DNA of 64,000 nt from Montifringilla adamsi. Lineage: Eukaryota; Chordata; Aves; Passeriformes; Passeridae. The notes under the pieces were generated by a model. The model worked only from the letters and a program-made list of their open reading frames with translations, was not told where the DNA came from and made no database searches. The position numbers were made by a program, and so were the translations under genes. The stretch's first letter is position 1. The number at the start of each line of letters is the position of its first letter. Positions 13,543 to 25,999 of this stretch are shown piece after piece. The DNA lies in the NCBI GenBank assembly GCA_017590115.1, contig JAGGNK010003335.1, positions 13,226,779 through 13,290,778 on the forward strand. The letters are read 5' to 3'.

Positions 13543-14539
13543 TCAGTGGGACTGGGCTTCACCCCCATCTGTGCTCTTGAAAAGCCTCTTCAAAACTCTC
13601 ACGTGGGAAAAAGCAGAATCTGCAAATACCTGGGATGCATAAGAGCCTTCTCATGGAATTGCTGAAGCCTCCTGTTCTGGCTTTTCCATATTCCAGAGGC
13701 AAAGGTTGGAGTTTTCCTTGCCTGCAGGTTCCTATCCCCAAGGCAGCTGCAGTCCCTTTGTCACCTTCCTATCTTTGCTCTGCCAGCAGCATCATCTCCT
13801 TCCCCTGCACTCAAAGGAACCACAAATATTGTGACAGAGCTGAGATAAGAAGCAATTACACTTTCAGTTTTGCTGGCACGTCTGAGGGGATGGCAACCCC
13901 TTGGTCTGACACAGCAGCACAGCGTGCCTGACTCCAGGTTTGAGTTTTCATTCCTATTTCTTCTCCTGTGACTGGTATCTCCACAATCTTTACAGGCACT
14001 GGAGAAAAATCTCCTGGCCTGAGCAGGGACGTGATTGTCACGTGAAGCCCCTGGAGCTGAGCTCTCAAAAGGGAATTTCCAAGGTGTATTGGCCATGCAG
14101 AGCTGAGCCTAGGGTCCCATCCCAGTCTGGCACTGGTAAAGGATAATTTCAGCAGGCTGGGATCTGCCTGGGGAACAGAGAAGAGGGCCTGGCATCCTGA
14201 TTGGTACTGAGATAAACAGAAATTCACTGTGTGCCCTCAGAGCAGTGAGCAGTAACCTTTTGGGTTTTGTTAACAAGAGCATAGCCAGCCAAAAGATGGG
14301 GTTATCCTTCTCTCCTCAGCACTTGGGGCATTTTGGGGCTCCTCAGGAGAGGGAAGAGCTTGGCAAGCAGGAGAGAGTGGAGCAGAGGAGCACTGAGGCT
14401 TTGGGGAGCAGGGGGACACAGCCACGGGGAGGGACTGAGGGGTTTGAGCACTCATGAGAAACTCTGGAGGTGTTTAATTCAATCTTCCACAACCTAAGTG
14501 AAAAATCAGAGCTGTCTCCTCTCAGAGGTGCACAGAAAA

Positions 14540-14788
14540 GAGAGGAGAGGCAACAGCCATGAGCTGTAGCAAGGACAATTCAGATGGGATATAGGAAAAA
14601 AATTTATGAGAGTGTTTGCACTGCTCAGAGACCCTGTTCCATCTCCAGCTTTGGGGATATTCAAAACTCCACTGGGCAAGGCCCTGAGAAACCTGATCTA
14701 ACTTTGAAGCTGACCCTGCTTTGAACAGGAGTTGGACAAGGGGACCTCCAGAGATCCCTTCCAACCTAAATTATTCCATGATTTTCTG
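14540..14788 (+). mobile_element. CR1 LINE 3' fragment
   Basis: It opens with GAGGCAACAGCC, then ATCTCCAGCTTTGGGGATAT followed by TCAAAACTCC, then CAACCTAAATTATTCCATG. The last ATTCCATG (14773-14780) is followed by a decayed octamer. These are standard blocks of a CR1 3' region from an older subfamily. Confidence 0.8.
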
Positions 14789-17700
14789 GAAAAAAATCAG
14801 TTGCAGAATTGATCTTAAAAGCCCTTCTCTGAGAGATTCAGCTGAAAGTGCAGCAGCTCCTGGGGGGTTGTGGCAGTTCTGATAAGGTGTCTGATAAGGT
14901 ATCCACGGCTGGATTCTCAGGGGAACAGCTCGTGGGACTGGATGGCTGTAAAACAAGAGGCTGAGTCCCAGCTCAGCCCTGAATGCTGAATCCTATCACC
15001 CAGACTGATCCAACTCAATCCAAACAGTGCTCCCTCAGCTCTTCTCTAATGACAATAGGGGGTTTTTTTTTCTTTCAGGAGTCCGGTCTACAGGCTATCA
15101 CAACAGCAGTGCTTCCCACTGTCAAATTCACTTTTTAAAAGCCGGGAAAAACGGAGGGGAGAGATTATAGAGGGATATCTGCATAAAAGCAAGACCAGAG
15201 CAAATCTGTCCCTGGTTTGGGAGGGGAGCTCAGGCTTTTAGGAGGGATACAAAGATCCCAATTCTTTGGAGAGAGCCATGAGTTACCTGGAAGGACTGTC
15301 TGTCCTTTTCACCTGCTCAGGGACACGCTGGCTCTCAGCTCCTCGGGAGCTCTGCTCCCTTGGCACCAGGAGAGCAGCAGATAAGCCAGCACAGGTCACA
15401 CACTGCCCAAGGTGCCCCTGGCCACTCCCTGTTCCCTGCCCTCCTTAACTGACTTTCCTTGAGGCAGAGGTCACGGGAGTGTGGCTCTCTGACAGGTCCC
15501 TGCACACAGAGCCACATGTCCCACCCGGCAGGGGACAGCTCAGGTGGCTCCTCAAGTGCCAGGGGGGCAGCAGAGCCACCCCACGCCACTCCCCCCTCGT
15601 GCAGGAATTCTCCACCTGCCTTTACAGCCTTCTGCTGTAAATACTTTCTGCCTTAACGAGAATTCGCTGCTCCAAAAATAACTGTAATTACCCAAGAAGC
15701 AGAGGAGCCTATTTACAAGATTTAAAGGGGAAGAAGAAAGAAAAATCTCTCAGAAGAAAACTTGGGCCTCAGAATACAAAACTGAGTTGAAAAGGTGCAG
15801 CTCCTTCCTCTGGAAGGGCAGGGGCATGGCTTTTCTTGGTACTTTGCCCATGCCAACCATCAGGAATTGCTCAAGTCAGGTGTGGATAAAATATTCCATG
15901 AAAACCAATTACCCCCAGGAGCAAAGTGTCACAATGAGGGGGGGAATCTTGCAAAACTCACACCTGTGAAAGTTTGTAAGTCTTTGCTGAATGTAAGGGG
16001 GAAAAAGAAAAATAGAAGGCATTAAAAAGGCATGCGTGTGCACAAGAGAGTAGCAGAAAATAATAATTTAAAATAATAAACTTGTTACAACAGCAGCAAT
16101 GATTGCTGTCTATCCAGGCTCTGAATAATTCAAAAGGTTCCTGCTTCACTTAGGATCTCAGGGAATTTTCAGACCTGCCAGAATTTTCTGCTGGTAAATA
16201 ATGCATCTCTAGTGTTCAAACACTCACAGTCCCCAATTAATACTACAGATTTAACACTGCTGATTTTGAAATAGGAGGGACTCTGAGGAAGGTCAATTCC
16301 TGCTGAGCTGCCTGAGCGTTCAGCCCTTCCCATTTCCACCTTGACCTCTGGGTGCTAAAATTACTGGTGCCTCTCCCAGTTACCACTTTCACACAGGCAA
16401 CAAGGAGTTAATGCAGCTGAATCTTTCAGCATTAACCTACAAAATAATTCACAATAGGATTCCAAAAAGGGGGAAAACATAAGGAAAAAGCAGGTGCAGC
16501 AACGTGCAGCTTTCTGAGCTGTGTTCCTGCATTGGGGGTTGTCTGCTGGTGCCTGGAACACCCCAGGAGCTTTGGGCAGGGGTCACCAGGATTTTGCTGG
16601 TTTGGAGAAAATTCCTGGGTCCAAATTTGGAATCCAGCTCCTGTTTTACCTGAACTCAAAGCTAAGTGAATTAATGTACAGCACAGCAATTGCAAGAGGG
16701 ATTTGGAGAAAGCCTCTCCAAACATCCTCCTTCTGTTTTCCTGATAATTTCTATTCTATCCCATGAACACTGAAACAGAAGGACAAGCTGTTCCTCTGAT
16801 TGATATGGCAATTTTAGGAACTTTTCTCTAGTGGAGATGCAACAACCTCACTGGAAATAAAACCCAAGAATTGAGAAAGGAGACAAGAGCCCAGCCTGAG
16901 AAAATCAACAGTGACCTGGGAAATGAATTATTAAGGCAAGGAGAGGCCTATTTTTTTATGCAGTATCAGGATTTTTCTGGGATACAGACTGTATTTCAGA
17001 TTAATTTTCTTCTAAAAATACCTGAACTTTTCACTGCCTGTGTTCACCACGGGCTGTGCACACAGCCTTGTACCAGCAGGACCCGACATTTTGGGAGCAG
17101 CCACATGGTTCTCATATCCCAGCTTTTCAAATCAGCAGAATTTCAGGATCAGGAGATTCTGGTGCTGAAATTTAAGAGCTGCAAGAGAGCAAACAGCTCC
17201 TAGCAGAGCTCACCCAGCTCTGCTCTGCTCTCCAGGTGCTGCTTCCCTCCCCAGCCCTGCTGGGCTCAGCTGCTTGTCCTCTTGGTGCTGGTCCCAGAAC
17301 ACACCAGCATCTCTGATTTCAGGGCACTTTGCCCAAACTTTTCTAGCCCTGGACTTCTAAAATAGTTTCTCTTGCTGCTGTGGTTCCTATTGTTCCTAAG
17401 CTGTTTTTGTTATTAAATTACAAAGGTTTTGAGTTGGAATCAACTCTCCTTTCCCAATGTGCCCACTGCCCATTGGCTGCTGGGGGGAGAGAGAGCAGAG
17501 GAGAATGACAAGGTTTCAGATTCCTGTAAACAGAGAAACATTTTTCCAGTCATCAGTCTGAGCCCAGTGGAAATAGGGCTTCAGTTTCCTCTAGTTAAGC
17601 TGGGGATCCGGTGGCAGAGCTGTTGACAAGCCTCCTTTTTCTCTGGCAGCCCCTGGGTGCTGTTTATTCTGCAGCTGAGCAGCAATCCCATGTGCTGGCA

Positions 17701-17899
17701 GTCCCTGCTGCTGTTTCCTTCTCCTTCCACACACTGTGCCCTCCCTGCAGCCCCGAGCAGGTGTCTCTGCTCCGAGGAAAATCCTGCAAAGGCTCCCTTT
17801 TCCTCCAACTTTGCCTCTGAGGAAGAGCCCTGAAGTGCCTTTGGGGACTGAATTCCCTTCAAGGGCAGCATCATCTTCCCTGAACCAGGGAGAATCCCA
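14789..17899. other. Gene-free stretch
   Basis: Unique sequence with a short direct repeat CTGATAAGGTGT / CTGATAAGGTAT near 14.88 kb. No gene or transposon was recognised. Confidence 0.7.
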
Positions 17900-18170
17900 G
17901 GATGGGCCAGGGGCTCCTCTCCAGGCTGAGCAGCCCCAGCTCCCTCAGCCTTCCCTGGGCACCGGGGCAGAGCTGGGTCTGCTCTGACCTCTGCACACAG
18001 GGACAGACAGGGGGACACAGGGACACCCAGGAATTCCCAGCTCCAGGAGCTCCTGTCCCTGCTGCGCTGAGGAGCCAGAGCTGGGCACAGCACCCAAGAT
18101 GTGCCTCCCAGAGCTGGGGAGAAGGGCAGGGTCCCTCCCTGGCCTGCTGGAAATGCTCGTCCTGATTGCT
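17900..18170 (-). mobile_element. CR1 LINE ORF2 fragment, antisense
   Basis: CTCCAGGCTGAGCAGCCCCA, GCTCCCTCAGCC, GAGCTGGGCACAGCACCCAA and TCCCTGGCCTGCTGG follow the order seen in antisense CR1 ORF2 ends. The - strand includes GRLRELGLLSLE, close to the CR1 pattern ERLRELGLFSLE. The 3' UTR and octamers are missing, so this is an internal, divergent piece. Confidence 0.6.
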
Positions 18171-21100
18171 CCTGCGTAATCCCAGCAGCCCTTCCCTGTG
18201 CCCGTGCCTGGTCCTGGGCTGAGCTGTGCCTGGGGAAGGGTCTGGGTGGGGAAGGGTCTCTGTGCTGTGTGGAATGACAGCAGCCAGTGCCCAGGTGGTG
18301 ACACAGCACCCACTGCTGTGTTCAGTGACCTGTGCAGTGCAAACACCCTGGTGGTGGAGCTGAGCCATCATCACCAGGCTCACCCATCCCTTCCCATCAG
18401 TCCCTGTCTGTATTTTCCCAGTGTGGCCACACAAGCACTGCTCATTGCAGAACATCATCCTCTGACTGACTGGTGATATCCTCAAGGGGTTCCCAACAAG
18501 CACTGAACCAATTCAACTCAGATCTGCCTGCAAAAGTTGATCAACAGCCTGTGCACAGGCACAAGTTCTCCAAAAACATCACTGAACAGCTCTGCAGGAG
18601 GAGCTGAGTATTAAAGAACTCTGTAAATGGCTGAAAGAGCAAAAATACAATGTGCAGGCATTTGCTTGGAAATGTACAGCAGTAACATTAACTTAAACCT
18701 CCTGCCTCTTGCTGCCACTGGGGTTCACAATTCCTGTGTGTGCCATCCATAAATCCTGCCTGAAAGAGCAGAGAGTTTCAGTGCTGCATTTGCACCTGAC
18801 ACACTTAGCAGGAAGAAGTTCTGTGGTTAAAGCTCCCATCTAGGCACCAGGGCTGGGTTCATCCTTGGCTCCCTACATCACCTGAAGTCACTTTGCTCAG
18901 TTCCCTCAGCAGGATGCCACTGATGGTGGCTGAGGTGCAGCCCAGCAAAGGATGGGGCCTCTAGAAGTGGTAATTGTATATAAATATATATTTAGAAGCA
19001 GCACAAATGCCTTGCTAGAAGGCCATTCAAGCATGCAAGTCACTTCCTAGAAACCTCTGTTTGTTTGCTGGCTTTGCACAGTGTGTGACAACATTTCCCT
19101 GCTGTTGCTGTGGGCACAGATCTCCAGATGCACCCAGGGCAAACAGCAGCCTCTCCAAAAGTATTCCTGCTGCACCTGTCAAAGATTACAATTAATTCAT
19201 GACTGTTTGATGGCTTATGCTAAATGAGCTTGGCTCCAGGCCAGTTTCCATTGGGCAAGTGTCTCCATCTCAGGAGCACCGTGACATTTGGCATTTATTG
19301 TCCTTGTGGCTGGCACTCCTTCCCAGGGCCACGTATGGAATGTGTCAGGGGAACAGACTGGAAAGCCAGCCTGCACCGAGGTGGGATGGCACAGAGGAGC
19401 CTTTTGTTGTTGCTCACATTTAACTTCCCTCTTAAAGACAGATGGGAGAGTTTGTGTTTTGTAGCTGTTAACACAGCACCTCTCACTACTGCAAAATCCT
19501 CCCCGTGCTCAGACAATCCAGCCCAGTCTGCTCCTGGTGCGAGGTGTTTGTTCACAAAGACTGGCCCATGAGCTCTCAGCAATGCTTAGACTGGCATGAT
19601 AGGATTCAGTCATTTCCTTTGCTGCCATCCCTCTCCCCCTGTCAGCACATTCACTCAGTGTTGGGTTAAGCCTGGTCCTTGTGTGGAGTGACAGCCTCTG
19701 TCCCCTGCTGCACCCGAGCTGCACAGACCCAGTCACACACAGCATTCCCCTTCCCGTGCCAGGCTGCCTTGTGGGGCCCTCCTGAGAGCCATGGCAACGT
19801 GGCTTTCCAGCAGCTGACTGCCTGCAGCCCCTCCTGCCCTCATGCCCCTGGGTTTTTGGGGTGCTGCTGCCACCCCAGTGCCTGTGGCTGTTGGTGCTGA
19901 GTTTGGCCAAAGCTGCCTGTCCAGAAATTCCAGCCCAAGGAGAACAGGAGCTGGCAGCTGCCAGCCAAGCTGTCCCAGTGCCACCAGGCTGTGCTGCTGT
20001 GGGTGGCAGAGGGTGGCCAGCATGTCACTGCCACCCTTCTCCAGCCCAGGACACCAAGGGGATGTGGGAACCTGCTCACTGGGTGCTGCAGGATGTCTGG
20101 GGGCCAAAACTTCCCCCGGAGCCTTTCCCTGGTGTGATACTGCAGGTGTCCTGCCCTGACCCAAACACATCCCACAGGTTACCTGTGCCCACCACAGGCT
20201 GCAGATGTCTACCAGAGAAGCAGGACAAGGTGGTGTCACTGCTTCATCTCCAGAGCCAGTCACAGTGAGAGGGTCAGAGCAAGCCCAGATCCACTTATTC
20301 CTGCGACATTTGTGCCTTGAATGCATCCATGGACTCCTCCCCAGCCCGCAGGACAGCCTGTGCCTCACACTGCCATTTCATGAAGGTTTCCTTCCCTTGG
20401 CTCCAACCTGTGACCCAGAACTGGGGAAACGTGCTCTGACCTGGCACTCACAGAGGTTTGGAGGCTGATTTCTGCTCCTGCTCCTGTAGAACAGCAGTCA
20501 CTGTCTGCCCCAAATCCCTGCAGATGACACCTGCAGCCAGCCCCCAGAGGCCTGGCATGGCAGGTCCCTGCTGTCCCAAAGGACAAGGACATTCTCTGTG
20601 ATGCTGGGCAGGGTGGAGTGGCTCCTCCAGCACCCACAAACCAAACCTGCCTCCTACTCCCCAGATTCCTGGATTCAAAACCCATCTAGAGGAATGTGTC
20701 AGCACCCAACCAGTGGGAGTGAAATGCCAACTTTTGCAGCAGATTGGAGTTTATTTTTAAGCAGTGTAAAAAAAAAAAACAACCACCATCCAAACCAAAG
20801 CAACCTCCCCAAACACACAGACACAAAGGAAATCAGCAGGTAGAGACAAAAAGCCCGACACTGCTGGCTCCACAGGCACGATCCCAGCCTGCCTCAGCCT
20901 CCTATTTGTGAAATTCCTCGAGGAGAAGTGTGGAGGAGACAGCCTGGCAGCTGCTAGGGAGGTGAAACACCCTTTTTGGGATCCCAGTAAACAGGAAAAC
21001 AGGGAGAGGAGATGTGGGAAATGTTTTCCTTCACTGGGCAGGCAGGAAGGCCAGAGCTGGGAGTGCACTTGTGGCTGTCCAGGTCTCCAGCATCTCTCCT

Positions 21101-21952
21101 GCTTTGCTCCAAGCTCAGCCCATCCCAGCCAAGCTCAGCAACCAAAAATCCTCCCTGTGTTGGGGTGCTGGGGGCACACAGTACCACACCAGCTCAACCC
21201 CAATGTTTTGGGGTCTCTCACTATTCTCTGCTGTGAGGTGACAATGTGTGGCATCCTCAGTGAGCATTTAGCCTGTACCTGCCCCAGGTGTACCTTGTGT
21301 GTGTGTGAATGCTTCCAGTTCACCCCTGTCAGGATAACCCAAGTGTATTTTAAACATTCTCACCATTTATGAAGCACAAAATTCCCTAACCACGAGTCCA
21401 AGACATTATTCCCTGTATCATCCTCTAAATAGCAATCCATAAATGATGTCAGAGAGACAAAAGCTTTATCACATCACCCAGCCCACCCCTTTATGTTTTC
21501 CCTCCTGGTGTTGCCTGTTTTCTCCAGGATACTCAAGACCCACACAGCTGCAAAACTGGTCACAAGTGGAGCTACTGGAGAGGACAAGGCTGTCCACAGC
21601 TTCTGAGGTGTTCATCCAGGGAATGGGGGTGTTTCCTCAACTGCAGAACTTGGGTATGTGCCAAGGTGAGCTCTACCTGTACAGTTCATGGTGTAACACC
21701 CTGGCAATAACAGAATTCAGATATGCTGTGTGCCTGGAAGGATGGCAGGAGATTTCAATGAGGAGAAGGACTGGCCCTTTGCATGAGCAGTGTGTCACAG
21801 CCAAGGTTTGTCATGAAACTCTGGGCTGGAGATGTTGAGGAGGAGCAGCCATGCCAGAGCCCAGAGGCAAACATCTCCAGCAGGAAAAAAAGGAATAAAT
21901 GCACCTGGAAGTGTCAGGATGGAGGCTGAAGAGCCACTGGGTGACTCCTCAT
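18171..21952. other. Gene-free stretch
   Basis: Moderately GC-rich unique sequence. Open frames of up to about 210 residues on both strands look like by-products of the base composition. No splice-supported coding pattern was found. Confidence 0.65.
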
Positions 21953-21957
21953 CCTCC

Positions 21958-22370
21958 TGTGATAGATGAGTAATGCCATGGCTGACTCTCACAATTAAAA
22001 GGCAAATATCCTGTATATATGTTAAGAGAAGTTTTACAGATTTAGTTATTCTTTTATAGTCTTATAGTTGTGTTTTATCCCCCTTGTGTTGTTATCAGGG
22101 GTGCCCGGGGTTTGGGACATTTGGGAGGGTGGGACTGTTACTATGGCAACCCCTGACCTCCAATTGAGATGTAAAGAAGTGATCTCCACCACTGGACAGA
22201 GAAGGAGCCAATGGACAGAACTTTGGGAGGGGCTAAAGGGTTAAAAGGCAAAACCTCCACTGTGCGGGTGAGCACGTGGTGGGAAAGATTATCTATTCAG
22301 TCTTCTCTTGTATTTTTGATAAGGTTTTAATAAACCTTTTAAATTTTTGGAAGTGAGCATCATTTCTCAC
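21958..22370 (+). mobile_element. Solo LTR of an endogenous retrovirus
   Basis: The element begins TGTGATAGATGAG and ends near TTTCTCAC. It has the order expected of U3-R-U5 on the + strand: CCAAT at 22208-22212, a TATA-like TTAAAAG at 22241-22247, and AATAAA at 22329-22334. CCTCC occurs immediately before (21953-21957) and after (22371-22375), consistent with a 5-bp target duplication, although the flank is pyrimidine-rich. No gag, pol or env sequence or second LTR was recognised, so it is a solo LTR. The exact 3' edge could be one base shorter (ending in CA). Confidence 0.7.
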
Positions 22371-22375
22371 CCTCC

Positions 22376-25079
22376 CTCATGTGGAGAAACCCTCAGAGAG
22401 ACCTCGGAGTGATCACAGGATCATTTCTAGAGGTGCAAAACCCCCTCATTAAGCTCCTGCCTTGTGCTGTTGAGCACACAGAGAGGCACCAAGGCCACCT
22501 CCCAGGGCAGGCAAAGCCAGCTCTGTGCTGCATAAATCATGCATGGCCACATCATCTGCTGGGGAGCACAAAGGCAGGATGGCTGATTGCTGAGGGCTTG
22601 GTACCTGTGGGTGGAGGCTGCAGCACACACGTGGCTGTGCCCTTCTGTCTGAATGTTAGCTGTGTTTATCTCCTTCCCTACATCTGCATGAGGTGCTGGG
22701 ACTTTCCGTTAAATGGACACTGATGATTTCTGCCTTGTCACCCCAAAAAGGAACCACAAAAGGGCCCATGCAAGACCCCAGATGAGTAAGGCCCAGATGT
22801 CTTATTACACACAGGCTTTTCAGAGACTATTTCCCACTTGGAAAGCAACTCAGGGAGCTAAAATTATACCCCTATCTACTGATATTTTGTGACATCTACT
22901 ACCCAGGCACAGGGCTGCTGTGAGAAAACCAGAACTGGCATTTAAGGGACTCAGAACATTTAAGGGACTTGTGAGGCATTTTAAATGAAGTTCAAAGAGG
23001 GGGTCTGTGTAAGGGCACAGGACAGACCCCATACAGTGTGTCCCTGACACAAATGCCAGTTGATTGGTGTACTGGCAATACCAGCAATGCAGAGTCCAGT
23101 GTGAAAGCTGTAAACCTATTTAACAGCTGTGGTAAGTGGCAGCAAGGCCCAGTGTTCTCCCCTAAACACCATGCTCCATGTTTAAATATCATGGAAAAAA
23201 GTGTCTCGGGTTCAACAGCTTCCCCCTGTAGCAGAATTGGCTTTAATGCTTCTGCCTGGCATCATTCACACTCTGCTGACTCTGGTTTCCAGGCTGTGGG
23301 TAGTGCTTGTGCTGCACTAAAACAAATGCTCTGTAATGCACAAGGAGTTCTGCTCTCTCCTGGACGTGCATTCACCTGGAAAGTTCATTACAAAGGCAAG
23401 TGATGCAGCTGAGATAGCGCTTCCAGATTCAGACCTGAGAGCTCAAAACAATCAGGAGAGTGAAAGGAGCTGTGTTTAGACAAATAACTCAATCTGCTGT
23501 CAAATTCCCCAAAGTGCCTCGCCCCAGCTCACCTCTAGCGTGCTTCAAGCCTGCATTGCTCCTGGATCACAGCACACAGCACACCCCAGGGTCCTCAAGG
23601 TGGCCAGCACTGAAGGCCCAGCCCAAAACATCCCCTGCTCATTCCCTGTTCACATGGAAGTCAGTTCCAGAAGCTGCATCAAACCACTTCATCCTCAGCC
23701 CCTTCCCATCTAAGCTGATAAATGTCTGCTTCACTTCCAGCCCCGCTGTTCATTTTCAGATTGCTGCATTCTGGCTGTGCAGCTCCTCAGTTATTTTCTC
23801 CTCATGCACCTATTCAAATCACGAGCCAGGAATGCAAAGGTCATCCTCTTCCAAACCTCTTCCAAAAGCTATACATCTCTGGTGTCCCTTTGCTGCTCAA
23901 TGTTCGTTCTCATTACCCTGGCATATAAATCTCTGGGGAATTACAGGGGAATTCAGGTGCTTGCTGTCCTCAGACATTTCCCAGAGTACCCAATAAAGGG
24001 ATGGCACATTTCTGATATCAATAGATTTCCTGTGAACTTTGAAAGCAGCATAAAAAATGAACCTAAAGTTATCACCAAAAATCAGAATGGCAGAGTGCAT
24101 TTGATGTGCAGGTAGTTGAAAAGTTTTCAGAACTGACGGCTTGGAGTGGTTAAGGAAGCTGACAGACTCCAAGATGGGACTTTTTTCTTCCTTTTCTATG
24201 AAAATGACCTTGATTGACTGGGCTTGGAGCTGGCACAGAGCTGGCACAGAGAGCCCAAATGCCCTATGAGCTCTGTGGTTCACAGGCAATTTTAACATGC
24301 TTTAAAATAGCAAATAAACTCAAGAGCTGTTTGATATAAGCCATGACCCCTGAAAAATGAACTGCAGGCTTCCCCAGCACCTGTGTGTGCCTGGAGCTGG
24401 ACTCTCAGAAAATGGGCAACCATGAAGCTGGGGAGTTTCATCACCTTTGTGCTTTTGGAACATGTCAGGGGGCTGGAAAAACTGAGATGAGCCAACAGAC
24501 AGCAACTCCCTGAGGGTTAACTGTGCTCAGCACCAGGAGGGGTGAGGAAGGGTCAAAGGTGTGACCTCACAGTGGTGCTCAGCAGGATCCTGCCTCGGTG
24601 TACATGAAGTGAGCACCCTGATAACATCTCCTGGAAGTTCAGGACATTAACATAATGCTTGTTCAAGCTCTGGAAGTGTGGCACAAATCCTGCCAAGCCG
24701 CCTGTCTGCCTCCAAAATCTGATCTGCCATCTTGTCCATATTTACATCCTGCAAAGCACCAGCAAATATAAAGGAAGAAGGGGTTTTTCCTTTAAAAAAC
24801 TTTAAAGCAAAGCTTTAAGGAATGAAACAGCTGTTGCAGGAGGCAGACAAAGCCCAGCCCTGTTGCTGGGGCATTACCCACAGCTGTCTGCACACACAGC
24901 CTTGGCTGACTCACCCCAGCTGACCAGAAGCCCCAGTGCCCAGCCTGTGCTTTGGCCATGGTGCCAGCCCAGCTCCCTCCTGCCATCCCACCCCTCCAGC
25001 AGCACGGCCTGGATTTACCATCCTCACCCCCCAGTTCCCTCTGAGGTTTGGGCAGCAGGACAGACTCGTTTGATGACCT
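22376..25079. other. Gene-free stretch
   Basis: Unique sequence right of the solo LTR. It includes a 13-bp direct duplication (GAGCTGGCACAGA, near 24228) and a small AT hairpin (CTTTAAAGC, AAA, GCTTTAAGG at 24800-24820). No gene was recognised. Confidence 0.65.
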
Positions 25080-25640
25080 GCCTTGGGGGCTGAGCAAATG
25101 AGATTCATTAGGATATGCAAAAAGCTGAGAGCAAAGCAGCCCTATCTCTCTGTCTGAGCTCTGCTGATCTGATAAGAGTGAGTTGCTCCAACATGTCTGC
25201 AGAGGAAGATCTGAAGCTTTCTTCTTCCCATGCATTCCCAGATAGTCATTGCAATTAATAGACAAATAGGTCAGAATAAATAACAGCCCCCTCATTTCCC
25301 CCGGCACAGCCAGTCTGGATGGCTTAAGTCGAGTGTTAATAAGAAACAAGGCTGCTGTGAGAAGATGTCCTGATGCACTGCAAAGAATATGGAGCATAAT
25401 GGCATCTTTCAGACATACTTTTCACTAAAAGCTTGTCATTAGCCAGACAGAGGAGACAGCATCTGCATAGAGAAGCCGAGGAAAAGCAGCTTGAATGAAG
25501 TGATCCAAAAATGGAATCATCAAGTCATTGCGTTGTTGTATAAAATAATACAAAAGTGGATTTTGCTGAAGTTCAGCATTTTCACAGAGGCACAATAGGC
25601 AAAGTAAAATTACTACACGGAGAGGGAGGGATATTGAAGG
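25080..25640. promoter_or_regulatory. Enhancer-like unique block (candidate conserved non-coding element)
   Basis: About 560 bp without repeats and rich in homeodomain-like and POU-like words (GATTCATTAGGATATGCAAA, GCAATTAATAG, GTGTTAATAAG). No coding signal was recognised. The 201-residue - strand open frame that crosses its left part shows no family resemblance. Conservation cannot be tested from one sequence. Confidence 0.3.
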
Positions 25641-25999
25641 CACAAACCTGTTCTCTTATGGGGATCAAACACAGCCCCGTGGTGTAACTGGGTGATGGGG
25701 TAGACCTGTGTCAGTGTGTGTTGATTATCCTGATGTGGTTTTTACATGGAATTTCTGAGAGGCAAGGTCTGGGGAAAGAGGGGCCCCGGAGCAGGCAGCA
25801 GGAAAAGCTCCTGGCTTCAGCTGGCAGTGCTTCACCTGGGCCCAGCGAGAGCAGAGCCACTGAAATATTGATTGTGGCTCCTTGGCTTTTTGACAACACA
25901 TTTGGCCCCTTTGCTGGAGCGTTCAGCAGCGAGCAGAAGCTCCTAGCAAGCAGCTATTACTGAGAGCTCTGCTAAACCAGGGCAGGGGGAAGAACCAGA

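Larger units (their letters stand above)
9886..14539. other. Gene-free stretch
   Basis: Between two CR1 copies lies mostly AT-balanced unique sequence. It contains the possible MIR-like scrap at 12.1 kb and an A tract at 13.5 kb. Nothing else was recognised. Confidence 0.7.

Noticed and set aside
17581..18309. 242-residue open frame on the - strand
   Set aside because: Overlaps an antisense CR1 fragment, and another - frame there carries the CR1 words GRLRELGLLSLE. The high GC content explains the lack of stops.
23460..23996. 178-residue open frame on the + strand
   Set aside because: Serine-rich chance translation without homology signal; overlapping frames of similar quality exist.
24792..25397. 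201-residue open frame on the - strand
   Set aside because: No domain or signal recognised. It crosses from ordinary sequence into a TAAT-rich block, which fits non-coding constraint better than coding.
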